From NCBI GenBank assembly GCA_017652345.1, contig JAGCBE010000509.1:1-61797 (forward strand): 61,797 nucleotides of DNA. Reading direction: 5' to 3'. This stretch comes from Methanobrevibacter sp. (GTDB taxonomy: Archaea; Methanobacteriota; Methanobacteria; Methanobacteriales; Methanobacteriaceae). Every line of letters starts with the position of its first letter. Within the stretch, counting starts at the first letter, position 1. Below, piece after piece: positions 41,874 through 50,911 of the stretch. The translations under genes and the position numbers were made by a program. Under the pieces are notes generated by a model. That model did no database searches. It was not told the DNA's origin and saw only the letters and a program-made list of their open reading frames with translations.

Positions 41874-43509
41874 ACTCAAAATCATCATCTCCTTTTATCT
41901 CATACATAAATACTGTTTTATTTCCATTTCTCTTTATCTTTGTTATTTTACAAAAAACATCTGAATCCAACCCGTCATCATGAGCTTTAAAAATATCACC
42001 AATCTTTAAATCTTTTACATTTTTCCACTCACAATGCCAATAATAATCATAAACTTCTATTTCCGAAACATTGTCTAATTCTACTACATCAAAATCAGCA
42101 TTAACATCTTTATATTCTGTAGAAGCTTTAAACATAAGACGCATTGTTATTTCCTTTGCGGGTAGCTGTTGCATGTTAGGCCTATCACAGCTAAATCTTC
42201 CAGTTACAACATTATTATCTTCTTTTCCAAGCTGATTAAAACTAGCATGGATTTTCCCGTCTTTCTTTGAAATCTGTTCTGGCAAAGTAGAAGTATAGCT
42301 TGTAATCAACTTATTGTAATGCCTAAATTCAAGTAATGCTTCCGAAAATGGTATTTTTAAAGCCTCTAGTGCACTCTTATCAGTTGGCCTTGAAGAAGAT
42401 TCCTTTTTATCTGGCCTTTTATTGTCCTTTGCTCTTTTCTGGATAGGTGCTTTTAATATATCATACAGCACTATCTCAAGCTGTGGGGGACTTGAAAAAT
42501 TTACAGGGTCATCAAGTTTTCCAAGCCTTTGATAGTAAGAAACATCTTTTTCATGCTCGTCTAAAATTCTATACATTTTATCAGAGGCTTTATCCCTACA
42601 TTTTTTAAACTTTTCATCTAATTTTTTAATGAAATCCGTATCTACAGAAATTCCGTCATCTTCCATTTTTGCAACAACTGAAACAATTGGTATTTCAACA
42701 TTAGAAAACAAATTATATAAATTTTTCATATCCTCTTGTAGGAATATTTCCCTCTGCTTTAGGTACAATTTGTATGTATCGTAGGCATCAATAGCGGCAT
42801 ACAGAGCAAATACCTCTGGGTCAACCCACGCATATGGAAGCCCAGTAAAAAGTTTTTCAATATTATATGTCCCAATTGTTGGGTCAACATGTACTTTGTA
42901 TTGATACTTTAATCGTGCAAGCTCATTCTCATTAAGAAGCTGTGATGCAATCATCGTGTCCCAGTATATTGGCAGATATACACCAGTTACATTGAAACAA
43001 ACTCTAATATCAAATTTACCATTATGATAAATAATTTTATTTTCTTTATCTTTTAATTTTTGAAAAGCCTCTTTAATGCAGCTTTCACTAACTTGATTCT
43101 CTAATAAAATATCTGTTCCTGGTTTTGTATGATTTATTGGTATATAAACTGGCCTAGTATTTGGTAGATATAGACATAACCCCATTATCTTACAAGTTAG
43201 AGGATCAAGACTATTATCAGTTTCCGTATCAAGAGTTAAACAGTCTAACCCGATGGCTTTATCTATATATTCATCAAACTCTTTTTCGTCTCTGATTACT
43301 TTAACAAAATTTTTATATCTACCAAGTACCTTAAATACTTCCTCTTGAATATACTCTAATCTTTTTTCAAGAGGCATATTTTCTATCGAATTTTTCTTCT
43401 TTAGATTATGAGATTTACCTAATTTAACTAATTGCTGTTTTACAGCATCATGCGTTATTTCAGGCATCTCAAAATCATCTAAAAAAGAAAACTTTTTATA
43501 GTCAGCCAA
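41872..43509 (-). CDS. polA: DNA polymerase I-type, 5' segment (545 aa)
   Basis: N-terminal 3'-5' exonuclease domain with LTLDTETDNS (D94, E96), YHNGKFDIRVC and AIDAYDTYKLY, then thumb and palm start (HASFNQLGKEDNNVVTGRFS, CDRPNMQQLP). Residues 471-545 are a special insertion (WKNVKDLKIGD) before motif A. It stops at TAG 41874-41872, where the +1 frame carries on with the rest of the polymerase. Full recoded and spliced product would be about 925 residues, a normal size. It is the only polymerase found here. Confidence 0.9.
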   Translation of the reverse strand: MADYKKFSFLDDFEMPEITHDAVKQQLVKLGKSHNLKKKNSIENMPLEKRLEYIQEEVFKVLGRYKNFVKVIRDEKEFDEYIDKAIGLDCLTLDTETDNSLDPLTCKIMGLCLYLPNTRPVYIPINHTKPGTDILLENQVSESCIKEAFQKLKDKENKIIYHNGKFDIRVCFNVTGVYLPIYWDTMIASQLLNENELARLKYQYKVHVDPTIGTYNIEKLFTGLPYAWVDPEVFALYAAIDAYDTYKLYLKQREIFLQEDMKNLYNLFSNVEIPIVSVVAKMEDDGISVDTDFIKKLDEKFKKCRDKASDKMYRILDEHEKDVSYYQRLGKLDDPVNFSSPPQLEIVLYDILKAPIQKRAKDNKRPDKKESSSRPTDKSALEALKIPFSEALLEFRHYNKLITSYTSTLPEQISKKDGKIHASFNQLGKEDNNVVTGRFSCDRPNMQQLPAKEITMRLMFKASTEYKDVNADFDVVELDNVSEIEVYDYYWHCEWKNVKDLKIGDIFKAHDDGLDSDVFCKITKIKRNGNKTVFMYEIKGDDDFE

Positions 43510-43514
43510 TTAAA

Positions 43515-44207
43515 TCAACCCTTTCTTTTAAGTGAAAACGGGTCAATCATTACATCATCATCTTCTTCAAGCTCAGCATTATTATGATGATTTTCATAAT
43601 GCTTTGTTGCTTCTTCAATCTTTTTGTTTTCCTGCTCTTTATTCTTATTCTTAATCCACTGATCTTTAGGAATCCAATCCTGCTTGGGCTGCTTCTTAAC
43701 ATGCTCTGGAAGATAACCAGTCTTTAAAAATTCTGCAAGCTCATCGGCACTTCTATAAGTACAGCATCTATACCCAACATTTTTATCAATATCTTCTTTA
43801 GAAATCTCATTAGGCATTGGATATTTATTAGGATTCTGCACCGTCACTGAGTATTTAGGGAAGCTATCTCCCTCTCTATTAATCTTAATTACGCATTCGC
43901 TAAGATTTCCCCAATTCTCTTCAACATCTTTAAGAAGATTTATAAACTTCTCATTAGTAGTTCTATTCCAAACTTTTTCCTTACCATCTGTGTAATCCCA
44001 CAAATGCAGTGCAAGTCTTTCACTGGCTTGGTCATTCTTACAAAGAGGGCAATTACTCTCAAGACATCTTACCTTTTTCTTTGTACCGCCTCTAAGTTCA
44101 ATTGTATGAATCCCAATTCTCTCAATTTTATCTACTGTAGTAGATAAAATTCTAACAACAGCACTTTCACCATCACGAATGTTAAAAAATTCAATATCGT
44201 TTCCCAT
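43515..44207 (-). CDS. gp32-like single-stranded DNA-binding protein (230 aa)
   Basis: OB-fold-like N half (FFNIRDGESAVVRILSTTVD, IHTIELRGGTKKKVRCLESN) with an embedded CPLCKND and CCTYRSADEL Cys set for zinc, as in T4 gp32. A basic/Gln-rich linker and the acidic C-terminal region (NNAELEEDDDVMIDPFSLKR) resemble the gp32 A-domain that recruits partners. Six nt before the polymerase start. Confidence 0.8.
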   Translation of the reverse strand: MGNDIEFFNIRDGESAVVRILSTTVDKIERIGIHTIELRGGTKKKVRCLESNCPLCKNDQASERLALHLWDYTDGKEKVWNRTTNEKFINLLKDVEENWGNLSECVIKINREGDSFPKYSVTVQNPNKYPMPNEISKEDIDKNVGYRCCTYRSADELAEFLKTGYLPEHVKKQPKQDWIPKDQWIKNKNKEQENKKIEEATKHYENHHNNAELEEDDDVMIDPFSLKRKG

Positions 44208-44219
44208 AAATAAACTCCT

Positions 44220-45206
44220 CTATATTTTTTCTTCTAAACTAAAAAATTCTTCTTTTGTTAAATCATTTATATCTTTATCTTTTGGAACTTCTATGTATGT
44301 TACTATTTTATCCTTTAGTCCTCTTATAAGTCTATTACGACCATTTATACCAGCTTCATCACCATCAAGACAAAGGATATATTTTCTTATATTTACATTA
44401 TTCAACATATCAATTTGATATTTACTGCCCGTACCAAATAATGCTATGGCTTTTAAACCATATGACCATAGAGTTAATGCATTTATAATAGACTCAGTTA
44501 TATAAACTTCTTTTTCATTCTCAACGTAGTCTAACCCATAAATTGGTTTTGGCTCGACTTTAGGCATAATAAATTTCTTATATTTTACTTTTCTTTTTGC
44601 AACAAATAGACATTGGCCATTCACATAAACTGGAAATGTCAAAACTTCTTCTTTTGGATAATAGCCAACTTCAAACTTTTCTATAATATCGTCAGTTAAT
44701 TTTCGTTGATACATATAAGGATGGAAATAATCAAATTCTTTCAAAACATCATTTGTAATAATTGGTAAATCATTATAATTATTATAAATATGTTTTTCTT
44801 TAAATATATTGTCACCTATATCTCTTTGTTCTTCTAATATTTCGTAATCTACAAAACCAAGTAGCCAGTCAACAGACTTTCTATATGAAATATTTAAGCA
44901 ATCAGATATAAACCTGACCAAGGAAGCGTTATACCCACAACTAAAACAATGAACAGTCCCAGCGGGTATAACAATCTTTTCCCCATTACTTCCAACAGAT
45001 TCCCTATCTTGTAATAAAATATCACAAGACGGTGTGTTTTCTAAACCGCCCTTATGAATCGGACAGGTTATCCTTGCATTCATACTCTTATACTGCACAT
45101 GACTAAGCTTATTTATATGGCTAACATATAATTGTTGCTGTAACATGTCAATAATTCTATGAATTGGTGTTACTATAACCTTATTATAATCTATAACACA
45201 GGGCAT
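44220..45206 (-). CDS. DNA primase, DnaG-type (328 aa)
   Basis: CHC2-like zinc site: ITCPIHKGGLENTPSCDI and TVHCFSCGYNASLVRFISDC. TOPRIM core: EVYITESIINALTLWSYGLK with ILCLDGDEAGINGRNRLIRG. The C-terminal helicase-binding region of DnaG is absent. It makes RNA primers for lagging-strand synthesis with the helicase encoded just upstream. Confidence 0.9.
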   Translation of the reverse strand: MPCVIDYNKVIVTPIHRIIDMLQQQLYVSHINKLSHVQYKSMNARITCPIHKGGLENTPSCDILLQDRESVGSNGEKIVIPAGTVHCFSCGYNASLVRFISDCLNISYRKSVDWLLGFVDYEILEEQRDIGDNIFKEKHIYNNYNDLPIITNDVLKEFDYFHPYMYQRKLTDDIIEKFEVGYYPKEEVLTFPVYVNGQCLFVAKRKVKYKKFIMPKVEPKPIYGLDYVENEKEVYITESIINALTLWSYGLKAIALFGTGSKYQIDMLNNVNIRKYILCLDGDEAGINGRNRLIRGLKDKIVTYIEVPKDKDINDLTKEEFFSLEEKI

Positions 45207-45220
45207 TTCAACTACTCCCC

Positions 45221-46525
45221 TTAAAAAACAGAGTCACTTCTTTTAGAATCATCATAATTTCCTAAAAGTACATCAACATCTTCGCCATTTTTAGCATCTT
45301 TTTCAGAAGGAACATAGTGTAATGTTCCATAGTTTATATTCCACAAATATGTAAGCTTATCGCCTGTTTTTGCATTTCTTGATTTTCCAACTGTAAAAAT
45401 AACATTATCATTTTTTCTATCAATGAAAATAACAGTAGTAGCATCTTGGCCAATTCTGTCTGACTCAGCAATGTTTTTAGTGCTTGGGCCATTCTCCGTA
45501 GTGTCTTCTCTATTCAACTGCACAGCTTCAAGAATTGGAATCTTCTTAAGTCTTTGTAATGCTCTCAAATCCTTAGAAATGTTCACATATTGCTCTCTTG
45601 GTGTCCTTGCTCGTCTCTGGTCATCAAGAAGCGAAAGCTGGTCTATGCAAAGCATCTGTAAATCATACTTTTCAATAAATGCCCTTAATTTACTGACTGT
45701 AACAGAGCCATCAAACATATCTGGTGTAATACAATAGATATGTCCTTTAATAGAAGAGGAAATGGAATTTATATAATTTGAATAATCCTCTTTTATATTA
45801 GAGTTTCCATGAGTTAATGAACCATTAGCAATATTACCAGCAAAAGTATCAAGTCTATACCCTATTAAATCTGTCTCCATCTCGCCAGAATAATAGCCAA
45901 CTCTTAGTCCAGACTTAGCTGCCATCAAAGCAAAATAAACAATCGCCCAAGATTTGCCAACCCCTGTTCTTGCACAAATAGCGGCTGTTTCATTTTTCAT
46001 GTCCCACCCGCCAAGAATGTCATCAAGCTCTTTAAGCCCTGTTGTTACAAATGCTTTATCTGGGTTTTCAAGTCTTTCAATATATGATTCATACCGCAGT
46101 GAAGCATCTGATATAAGATCAACACACTTCTTTTGCTCTTGCTTAAGATAGTTTTGAGAAATGCTTGCCATAAGCTCAATGGCTTTATCTGTCTTCTCGT
46201 CCTTAATTAAATTACCAAGCTTCTTATAATCATTTATGACATCTCTATAAAGCTTAGCCTCTTTTAATCCATCAATGATTGCATCCTCAGATTCAGACAC
46301 ACTTATCCACTCAAAACTATCTGGAAACTTAGATTGAAAAGTTTCCTTAGACGGAAGCTGATTATATTTTTCAAAATAGTCAATTATAAAATCAAAATGA
46401 CTTCTATAAGTAGTAAAATAGTCAGATGTAATACCATTAAGAATAAAAATTTGGATTGAATTTTTATTATAAGCATAGTTTATAGCCTGTAGCTCACGCA
46501 TGCTACCATAAAGTCCATTTATCAT
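45221..46525 (-). CDS. DnaB-like replicative helicase (434 aa)
   Basis: RecA-like motor: GGWDMKNETAAICARTGVGKSWA (Walker A TGVGKS), YYSGEMETDLIGYRLDTFAG, LQMLCIDQLSLLDDQRRART (Walker B), and KKIPILEAVQLNREDTTENG. N-terminal helical domain is shorter than in bacterial DnaB. It shares one base with the loader gene. Confidence 0.92.
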   Translation of the reverse strand: MINGLYGSMRELQAINYAYNKNSIQIFILNGITSDYFTTYRSHFDFIIDYFEKYNQLPSKETFQSKFPDSFEWISVSESEDAIIDGLKEAKLYRDVINDYKKLGNLIKDEKTDKAIELMASISQNYLKQEQKKCVDLISDASLRYESYIERLENPDKAFVTTGLKELDDILGGWDMKNETAAICARTGVGKSWAIVYFALMAAKSGLRVGYYSGEMETDLIGYRLDTFAGNIANGSLTHGNSNIKEDYSNYINSISSSIKGHIYCITPDMFDGSVTVSKLRAFIEKYDLQMLCIDQLSLLDDQRRARTPREQYVNISKDLRALQRLKKIPILEAVQLNREDTTENGPSTKNIAESDRIGQDATTVIFIDRKNDNVIFTVGKSRNAKTGDKLTYLWNINYGTLHYVPSEKDAKNGEDVDVLLGNYDDSKRSDSVF

Positions 46526-47226
46526 TAAAAACTCACCCCAACATTCCTCTTATCTTTTCCGACAAATTCTATCTGTTCAGAACTACCAACTATTCTACTT
46601 GCTAATCTTGTTCCCAATTTTTTAGTTATTGTGTCTAAATCATAATTAGTGGTGTATATGTTAGACTTACCTATAGATAATCTTTGGCTGATTATATTTA
46701 ACATATAATCTAACTCAAACTGTGACCAATCCTTATAGTTAATTTCGTCCCAAACTACCAAGTCCGCTTTTACAATATTCCCGTTTATATACTCATAATA
46801 ATCATTTTCTTTTGATATGTTTTCCCTCATGGCCTGATTAAGCCTCGGCATAGAAACAAAAAGTGCCCTACATTCCAAATCTGTAACAGGCCATATACTA
46901 TTTAAATAACTAAGTAGGAGCTTTTTCGACCACTCTGTTTTCCCATTTCCAGTATTCTTACTGTATATCAATAAGTTTTTTCCGTCACCTACAAAAGTCC
47001 CTATATCGTTCTTTATATCCTTTAATCTTGAAAATGCTTGATAGTCCTCTTTACTGGGGTATAAATCAATAGGGTATTTCTGTTTTCCATCCAATGTTGC
47101 AAGATATACAAGATAGTCCATTTTATAATGCCTTAAACAAAACTCATCGCCACATTTGGAACAACTACAGATTTTCTTGTACCAGCATTTTTCTTTTTCA
47201 GAAATATCATATTTATACTCTTCCAT
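46525..47226 (-). CDS. Helicase loader, DnaC/DnaI-like AAA+ (233 aa)
   Basis: N-terminal Cys cluster (CSCSKCGDEFCLRHY) like the zinc region of DnaI, then an AAA+ core: NLLIYSKNTGNGKTEWSKKL (Walker A), ADLVVWDEINYKDW (Walker B), IYTTNYDLDTI and LASRIVGSSEQIEFVGKDKR (sensor/arginine). ATG overlaps the wHTH protein's stop (ATGA). It loads the helicase. Confidence 0.88.
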   Translation of the reverse strand: MEEYKYDISEKEKCWYKKICSCSKCGDEFCLRHYKMDYLVYLATLDGKQKYPIDLYPSKEDYQAFSRLKDIKNDIGTFVGDGKNLLIYSKNTGNGKTEWSKKLLLSYLNSIWPVTDLECRALFVSMPRLNQAMRENISKENDYYEYINGNIVKADLVVWDEINYKDWSQFELDYMLNIISQRLSIGKSNIYTTNYDLDTITKKLGTRLASRIVGSSEQIEFVGKDKRNVGVSF

Positions 47227-47918
47227 CAAAATGCCTCTCCCACTAAATCACTTCCATTTGATGCTATACTGCTGTAGTCTGCAAAATTATTTTTACTGTT
47301 TTGACATGGATTTACTTTATTCATAGCCCACTCTAAATCTCTCCAACAGTTTTTTGTTGCCATATCTACTACTTGAATAGCAATAGTCTGTGAAGAGGTA
47401 TATTTTAACAACTGCTCCACATTAATTTTTATGGATTGAACCGTTAAGTATTTTCCACCATCAATAACGGAATCAACCCAATCACATAGGTGTTGCTCTA
47501 AAACCTCATCGTCAACTTTAATTGCACCCTTTAACTTTTTTAGTAACTGCTCACGCTTTGTTTCCTTTGAAACATTTTTTTCTTTTTTAGGGGGGTCTGT
47601 TAAAAACACATAAGCACAATTAATGTCCTCTTCTCCACTAACAATAGCGTTTAACCTATCATAGTTTATATTATAACTTCTCTTGTTGGAGTTTGTTCTT
47701 GGGCCATTTATTTCCATTACACCATAGCTAACAAGCTCCCTTTCTGCATCCTCTTGCTTACTCTCCGATATACCAGTGTAGTCGTATATCTGTGTTCTTG
47801 ACAGCATAAGCTTCTCATTTCTAATAAGAAGCTTATCAATGAATGATATGTATATAGATGAAAAAACACCTAATTTTTTAGCAACATCAACATTATAACT
47901 ATTTACATTATATAGCAT
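47226..47918 (-). CDS. wHTH replication protein, DnaD-like (230 aa)
   Basis: The N-terminal part looks like a winged helix (SRTQIYDYTGISESKQEDAERE, LVSYGVMEINGPRTNSNKRS). The C-terminal part has the loader-type WRDLEWAMNKVNP (compare the DnaD/DnaB YxxxIxxxW region) with basic linker. Position immediately before the helicase loader supports a role in origin opening. Exact family uncertain. Confidence 0.72.
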   Translation of the reverse strand: MLYNVNSYNVDVAKKLGVFSSIYISFIDKLLIRNEKLMLSRTQIYDYTGISESKQEDAERELVSYGVMEINGPRTNSNKRSYNINYDRLNAIVSGEEDINCAYVFLTDPPKKEKNVSKETKREQLLKKLKGAIKVDDEVLEQHLCDWVDSVIDGGKYLTVQSIKINVEQLLKYTSSQTIAIQVVDMATKNCWRDLEWAMNKVNPCQNSKNNFADYSSIASNGSDLVGEAF

Positions 47919-47926
47919 TGTTTTAC

Positions 47927-48718
47927 CTACTTTTCAAAAGAAAATTTTATACTTTCTGGTTTAATTTTTCTAAATCTTTTTCTAACCCTAAAATCAGAAT
48001 TCTGCAAAAAGATACGCTTTATTGTATTAAAGGACTCTGCTATATCCTCTCTATTCTTTTCCGTACAATCACTCCTGTCTAACCCAAGCACAGTATCGAT
48101 AGAATTTAATCTTACTTGTCTATTAGAACTAAGCATATAGTCAAGCAGCATATTGCCGATTTTATTGTCGCCAAGCTCATTTCTTATAGCTATTTCAATA
48201 TCAAGTTTATTCAAAGACTTAGAGCTATCTTCTAAAAATGGGTCAACAAGCTCCAACGGAAGCATTGTATTGTTAAATACTTCCTTATTACATACAGCAG
48301 TGCACTTTCTATTTGGGTTTTTTAATTTCCCCATAACTTCTTTTATCCTACTATTAAGTGCCATGTTTACATACTTGTTGATAACATCATCGTGCTCAAG
48401 TTTATCTAAATTTATACACCCCATTGTTATAAAAAAGGTCTTATTTATTATAAACACATGATAATCCCGTAAATCTTGATACCTGTTTAATTTTGTAATA
48501 AATAAATTCTTATAAAAAAGAATCCACAGCGCAGTCAGTGTGCTATCAAAACTATTTCTGTAAAGTGTTCTTTCCCTGTTTGTACCACACTTAAACTCAT
48601 ATGTGTCCCTATAATAACCACCGCTTTTTGCTAAGTCAATGGTTAAATCTTTTATACTTTTATATTTTATGCCAGAACCCCTTACAAAGCTCTCTAACAA
48701 TTTAAAATATTCTACCAT
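47927..48718 (-). CDS. Hypothetical protein (263 aa)
   Basis: A helical basic protein: YFKLLESFVRGSGIKYKSIK, TLYRNSFDSTLTALWILFYK, VNMALNSRIKEVMGKLKNPN, and a C-terminal HTH-like RQVRLNSIDTVLGLDRSDCT...FNTIKRIFLQNSDFRVRKRF. A sigma-like or replication-initiation function is possible but I see no firm match. First gene after promoter P8 and the start of the main replication operon. Confidence 0.6.
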   Translation of the reverse strand: MVEYFKLLESFVRGSGIKYKSIKDLTIDLAKSGGYYRDTYEFKCGTNRERTLYRNSFDSTLTALWILFYKNLFITKLNRYQDLRDYHVFIINKTFFITMGCINLDKLEHDDVINKYVNMALNSRIKEVMGKLKNPNRKCTAVCNKEVFNNTMLPLELVDPFLEDSSKSLNKLDIEIAIRNELGDNKIGNMLLDYMLSSNRQVRLNSIDTVLGLDRSDCTEKNREDIAESFNTIKRIFLQNSDFRVRKRFRKIKPESIKFSFEK

Positions 48719-48761
48719 ATAAAGCCTCTCATTAAAAATATAGTCCTACTGATTCAATAAC

Positions 48762-48789
48762 ATAATAGCACATATTTTAAAAAATTCAA
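48762..48789 (-). promoter_or_regulatory. Promoter P8 (TTGAAT-N16-TATTAT)
   Basis: TTGAAT at 48789-48784 with upstream GTAG, and the -10 variant TATTAT at 48767-48762; spacer 16 nt. It lies between the terminator at 48799-48828 and the gene starting at 48718, and heads the long replication operon. Confidence 0.75.
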
Positions 48790-48798
48790 CTACTGAGA

Positions 48799-48828
48799 AT
48801 AAAAAATACGGATATTTCTATCCGTATT
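48799..48828 (-). terminator. Intrinsic terminator
   Basis: Perfect 10-bp stem (48828-48819 with 48814-48805, AATACGGATA arm) and a 4-nt loop, followed on the minus strand by six T (48804-48799). It ends the SNF2-helicase transcript. Confidence 0.9.
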
Positions 48829-48831
48829 AAG

Positions 48832-50517
48832 TTATTCGTTAAATATATTTAAACTATCAGATTCTTCTTTATCGATAAGATAAGAACTAAGAACTCTTTT
48901 ATTTTGTAGAATGTCTAAGACTCGTTCATCATAACTATCTTTTGTGACAAGAGAAATAATTGTTACTTTTTTATTTTGGCCAATTCTATAAATTCTATCA
49001 GATGCTTGTTGAAAATCTGCGTCTGTCCAAGGTGTGTCAACGAAAATGCAATAATTAGCAGATGTAAGTGTGTGGCCAGTACCCATTTTCTGCCAAGTAG
49101 CTATCATTACTTTTTTAGAATCATCTGTCTCAAAAAGTTTTTTATTAAAAGATATTTCTTCATCTGACTGGTCTCCAGTACATAAAAGAGGGCCGAATTC
49201 CTCTAACCTATTAAATTCTTCTTTAGCAGAACCTTTAAATGTATTGAACACCAGCACTTTATCACCCTGAGAAGTTATCTCACTAACCAGATCATAAAGT
49301 CTATCTAATTTAGCTGATTGCTGAACATCAGATGAAAGAATACCTGGATATGCTGTTATTTGTCTTAGTCTTAAATTGATAGCCAATTCCTCTAGAATAT
49401 TTGGCTTATGGTCTAACAAATCAAGTTCAGCCGCTATTCCATCTACAACCTTATCATATAGGCACTGTTGCTCTTTTGCCATTTCTACATAATCTATAAT
49501 GTATGTTTTATCTGGTAAATCAAGAACTTCATCTTTTCTTCTTCTTAATGAACAGCTTGAAATTAAGTTTTGCAGTAAATCCAAATTCTTATAACCTATT
49601 ACCTGAACACCACCAAAACCACCATATACATTGAACATATGCTTAAATTCAGAATATGTGCTATGCACATTATCAGTCCATTTTAAAGGAACAAAAGAAT
49701 TTTCAGGGTTATTCATAATTACAGTACCAGTAAGTGCTATCTTTCTCTTTGCCTTTAACTTCAAAAGAGTTTTTGCGGAAATAGAACTCGGATTTTTTAA
49801 ATGGTGTGCCTCATCTAAAACAATTAAATCTATCTTATTTTTACTTGTCTTATAGTACTTACTAAAATCTTTATGTTGTAGCACTTCCACATTTGTTATA
49901 ATAAAAAACTCGTCTATTTTTTCTTTTAACTGATTAAGTCTTTCTGGGACAGATAATATTTTTTTCTTACCAGTTTTTGTAACTGTTTGACCAAGAATAG
50001 TACACGACAACTTAGAAAATTTCTCTATTTCAGAAGCCCAGTTATACTTTAAACTATTAACCCCACAAACAATAAAACAATGCTCTAATCCCTCTAATCT
50101 TTTCAACTCTTCAGCTAAGTAAATCATTGAAACAGTTTTACCAAGTCCACAATCATCTAAGAGCATCCAACTGTCTTTGTTTAGACCATAGTTTATAGCG
50201 TCTATTTGGTGTTTATATGGCATCACTTTAAAATTTTTCTCACAGCATCTTATGTTGCCACTACAACACTTGTTAACATAACTTATAAACTTAACATCGT
50301 CTTCTCTGGTTAAATAGTCCACCAAAAAATAGAGCTTATTTATAGGAAACTCCATTAAGTTTTTATCCCTAATGTAAACGGACTCCTGCACTTGGATAAG
50401 CACATTAAATATGTCTTTGTTATAAAAAGTAGTTAAATCTAAAAATAGAGATGTTGTACATGGAAGCTTTTCTGACAAATCTTCCCTTATTAATATCAAG
50501 TCTTTAATCCTCTTCAA
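48832..50517 (-). CDS. SNF2/UvsW-type SF2 helicase (561 aa)
   Basis: Walker A LLDDCGLGKTVSMIYLAEEL, Walker B IDLIVLDEAHHLKNP, motif III IALTGTVIMNNPEN, and the second RecA fold VLVFNTFKG, MIATWQKMGTGHTLTSANYC, QASDRIYRIGQNKKV. This is the Snf2-like domain of phage UvsW-type helicases that unwind branched DNA and switch origin use. It overlaps the upstream Cys-rich gene by 14 nt. Confidence 0.92.
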   Translation of the reverse strand: MKRIKDLILIREDLSEKLPCTTSLFLDLTTFYNKDIFNVLIQVQESVYIRDKNLMEFPINKLYFLVDYLTREDDVKFISYVNKCCSGNIRCCEKNFKVMPYKHQIDAINYGLNKDSWMLLDDCGLGKTVSMIYLAEELKRLEGLEHCFIVCGVNSLKYNWASEIEKFSKLSCTILGQTVTKTGKKKILSVPERLNQLKEKIDEFFIITNVEVLQHKDFSKYYKTSKNKIDLIVLDEAHHLKNPSSISAKTLLKLKAKRKIALTGTVIMNNPENSFVPLKWTDNVHSTYSEFKHMFNVYGGFGGVQVIGYKNLDLLQNLISSCSLRRRKDEVLDLPDKTYIIDYVEMAKEQQCLYDKVVDGIAAELDLLDHKPNILEELAINLRLRQITAYPGILSSDVQQSAKLDRLYDLVSEITSQGDKVLVFNTFKGSAKEEFNRLEEFGPLLCTGDQSDEEISFNKKLFETDDSKKVMIATWQKMGTGHTLTSANYCIFVDTPWTDADFQQASDRIYRIGQNKKVTIISLVTKDSYDERVLDILQNKRVLSSYLIDKEESDSLNIFNE

Positions 50518-50809
50518 ACCTTAACTTGTTGAGTTTTGTTATATATTCTTCCCTAAATCTATTATCCTGTTTTGGAAATGTCTTAAATGTAACCTTCGCA
50601 CTAACTTCAAACTCAGAGCCACACTTATCACAAACATAACTTTCCTTTAAATCCATGCTTTTTCCAAAAAATGCTTCTATTGTGCCATCTGTATACCTCA
50701 TAATATTTTTAGACTTGCCTAAAAAACTATCTGGTAAATAAATCTCACAAGGCAAATACTCTCTACCGCATTGTGGACAAAATATTGAAGTAGCTTTTTT
50801 ATTTTTCAT
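50504..50809 (-). CDS. Zinc-finger protein (101 aa)
   Basis: Two CxxC pairs: IFCPQCGREYLPCEIYL and SYVCDKCGSEFEVSAKV, a typical zinc ribbon, with a basic helical C terminus (TKLNKLRFEED region). First gene of the replication-side transcripts, directly after the tail-operon terminator. A regulatory role is possible; unproven. Confidence 0.7.
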   Translation of the reverse strand: MKNKKATSIFCPQCGREYLPCEIYLPDSFLGKSKNIMRYTDGTIEAFFGKSMDLKESYVCDKCGSEFEVSAKVTFKTFPKQDNRFREEYITKLNKLRFEED

Positions 50810-50871
50810 AACATATCTCCATTCAATTTATTTCTATATTAATATATACATTTTAATGGAAGACATAGTAA

Positions 50872-50908
50872 AATAAGGCACACAAAATTTTTCTCTGTGT
50901 GCCTTATT
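50872..50908 (-). terminator. Strong intrinsic terminator, probably bidirectional
   Basis: Perfect 13-bp stem: 50908-50896 pairs with 50884-50872 (AATAAGGCACACA arm), 11-nt loop. On the minus strand it is followed by TTTTA; on the plus strand by a T7-like run. It closes the tail operon 4 nt after its last stop codon. Confidence 0.9.
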
Positions 50909-50911
50909 TTT

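Noticed and set aside
41817..41874. Genome-wide reassignment of TAG to an amino acid as explanation of the polymerase stops
   Set aside because: TAG is used as a normal terminal stop in other genes with tight overlaps (for example at 37259 and 5021), and the frame shift would not be explained.
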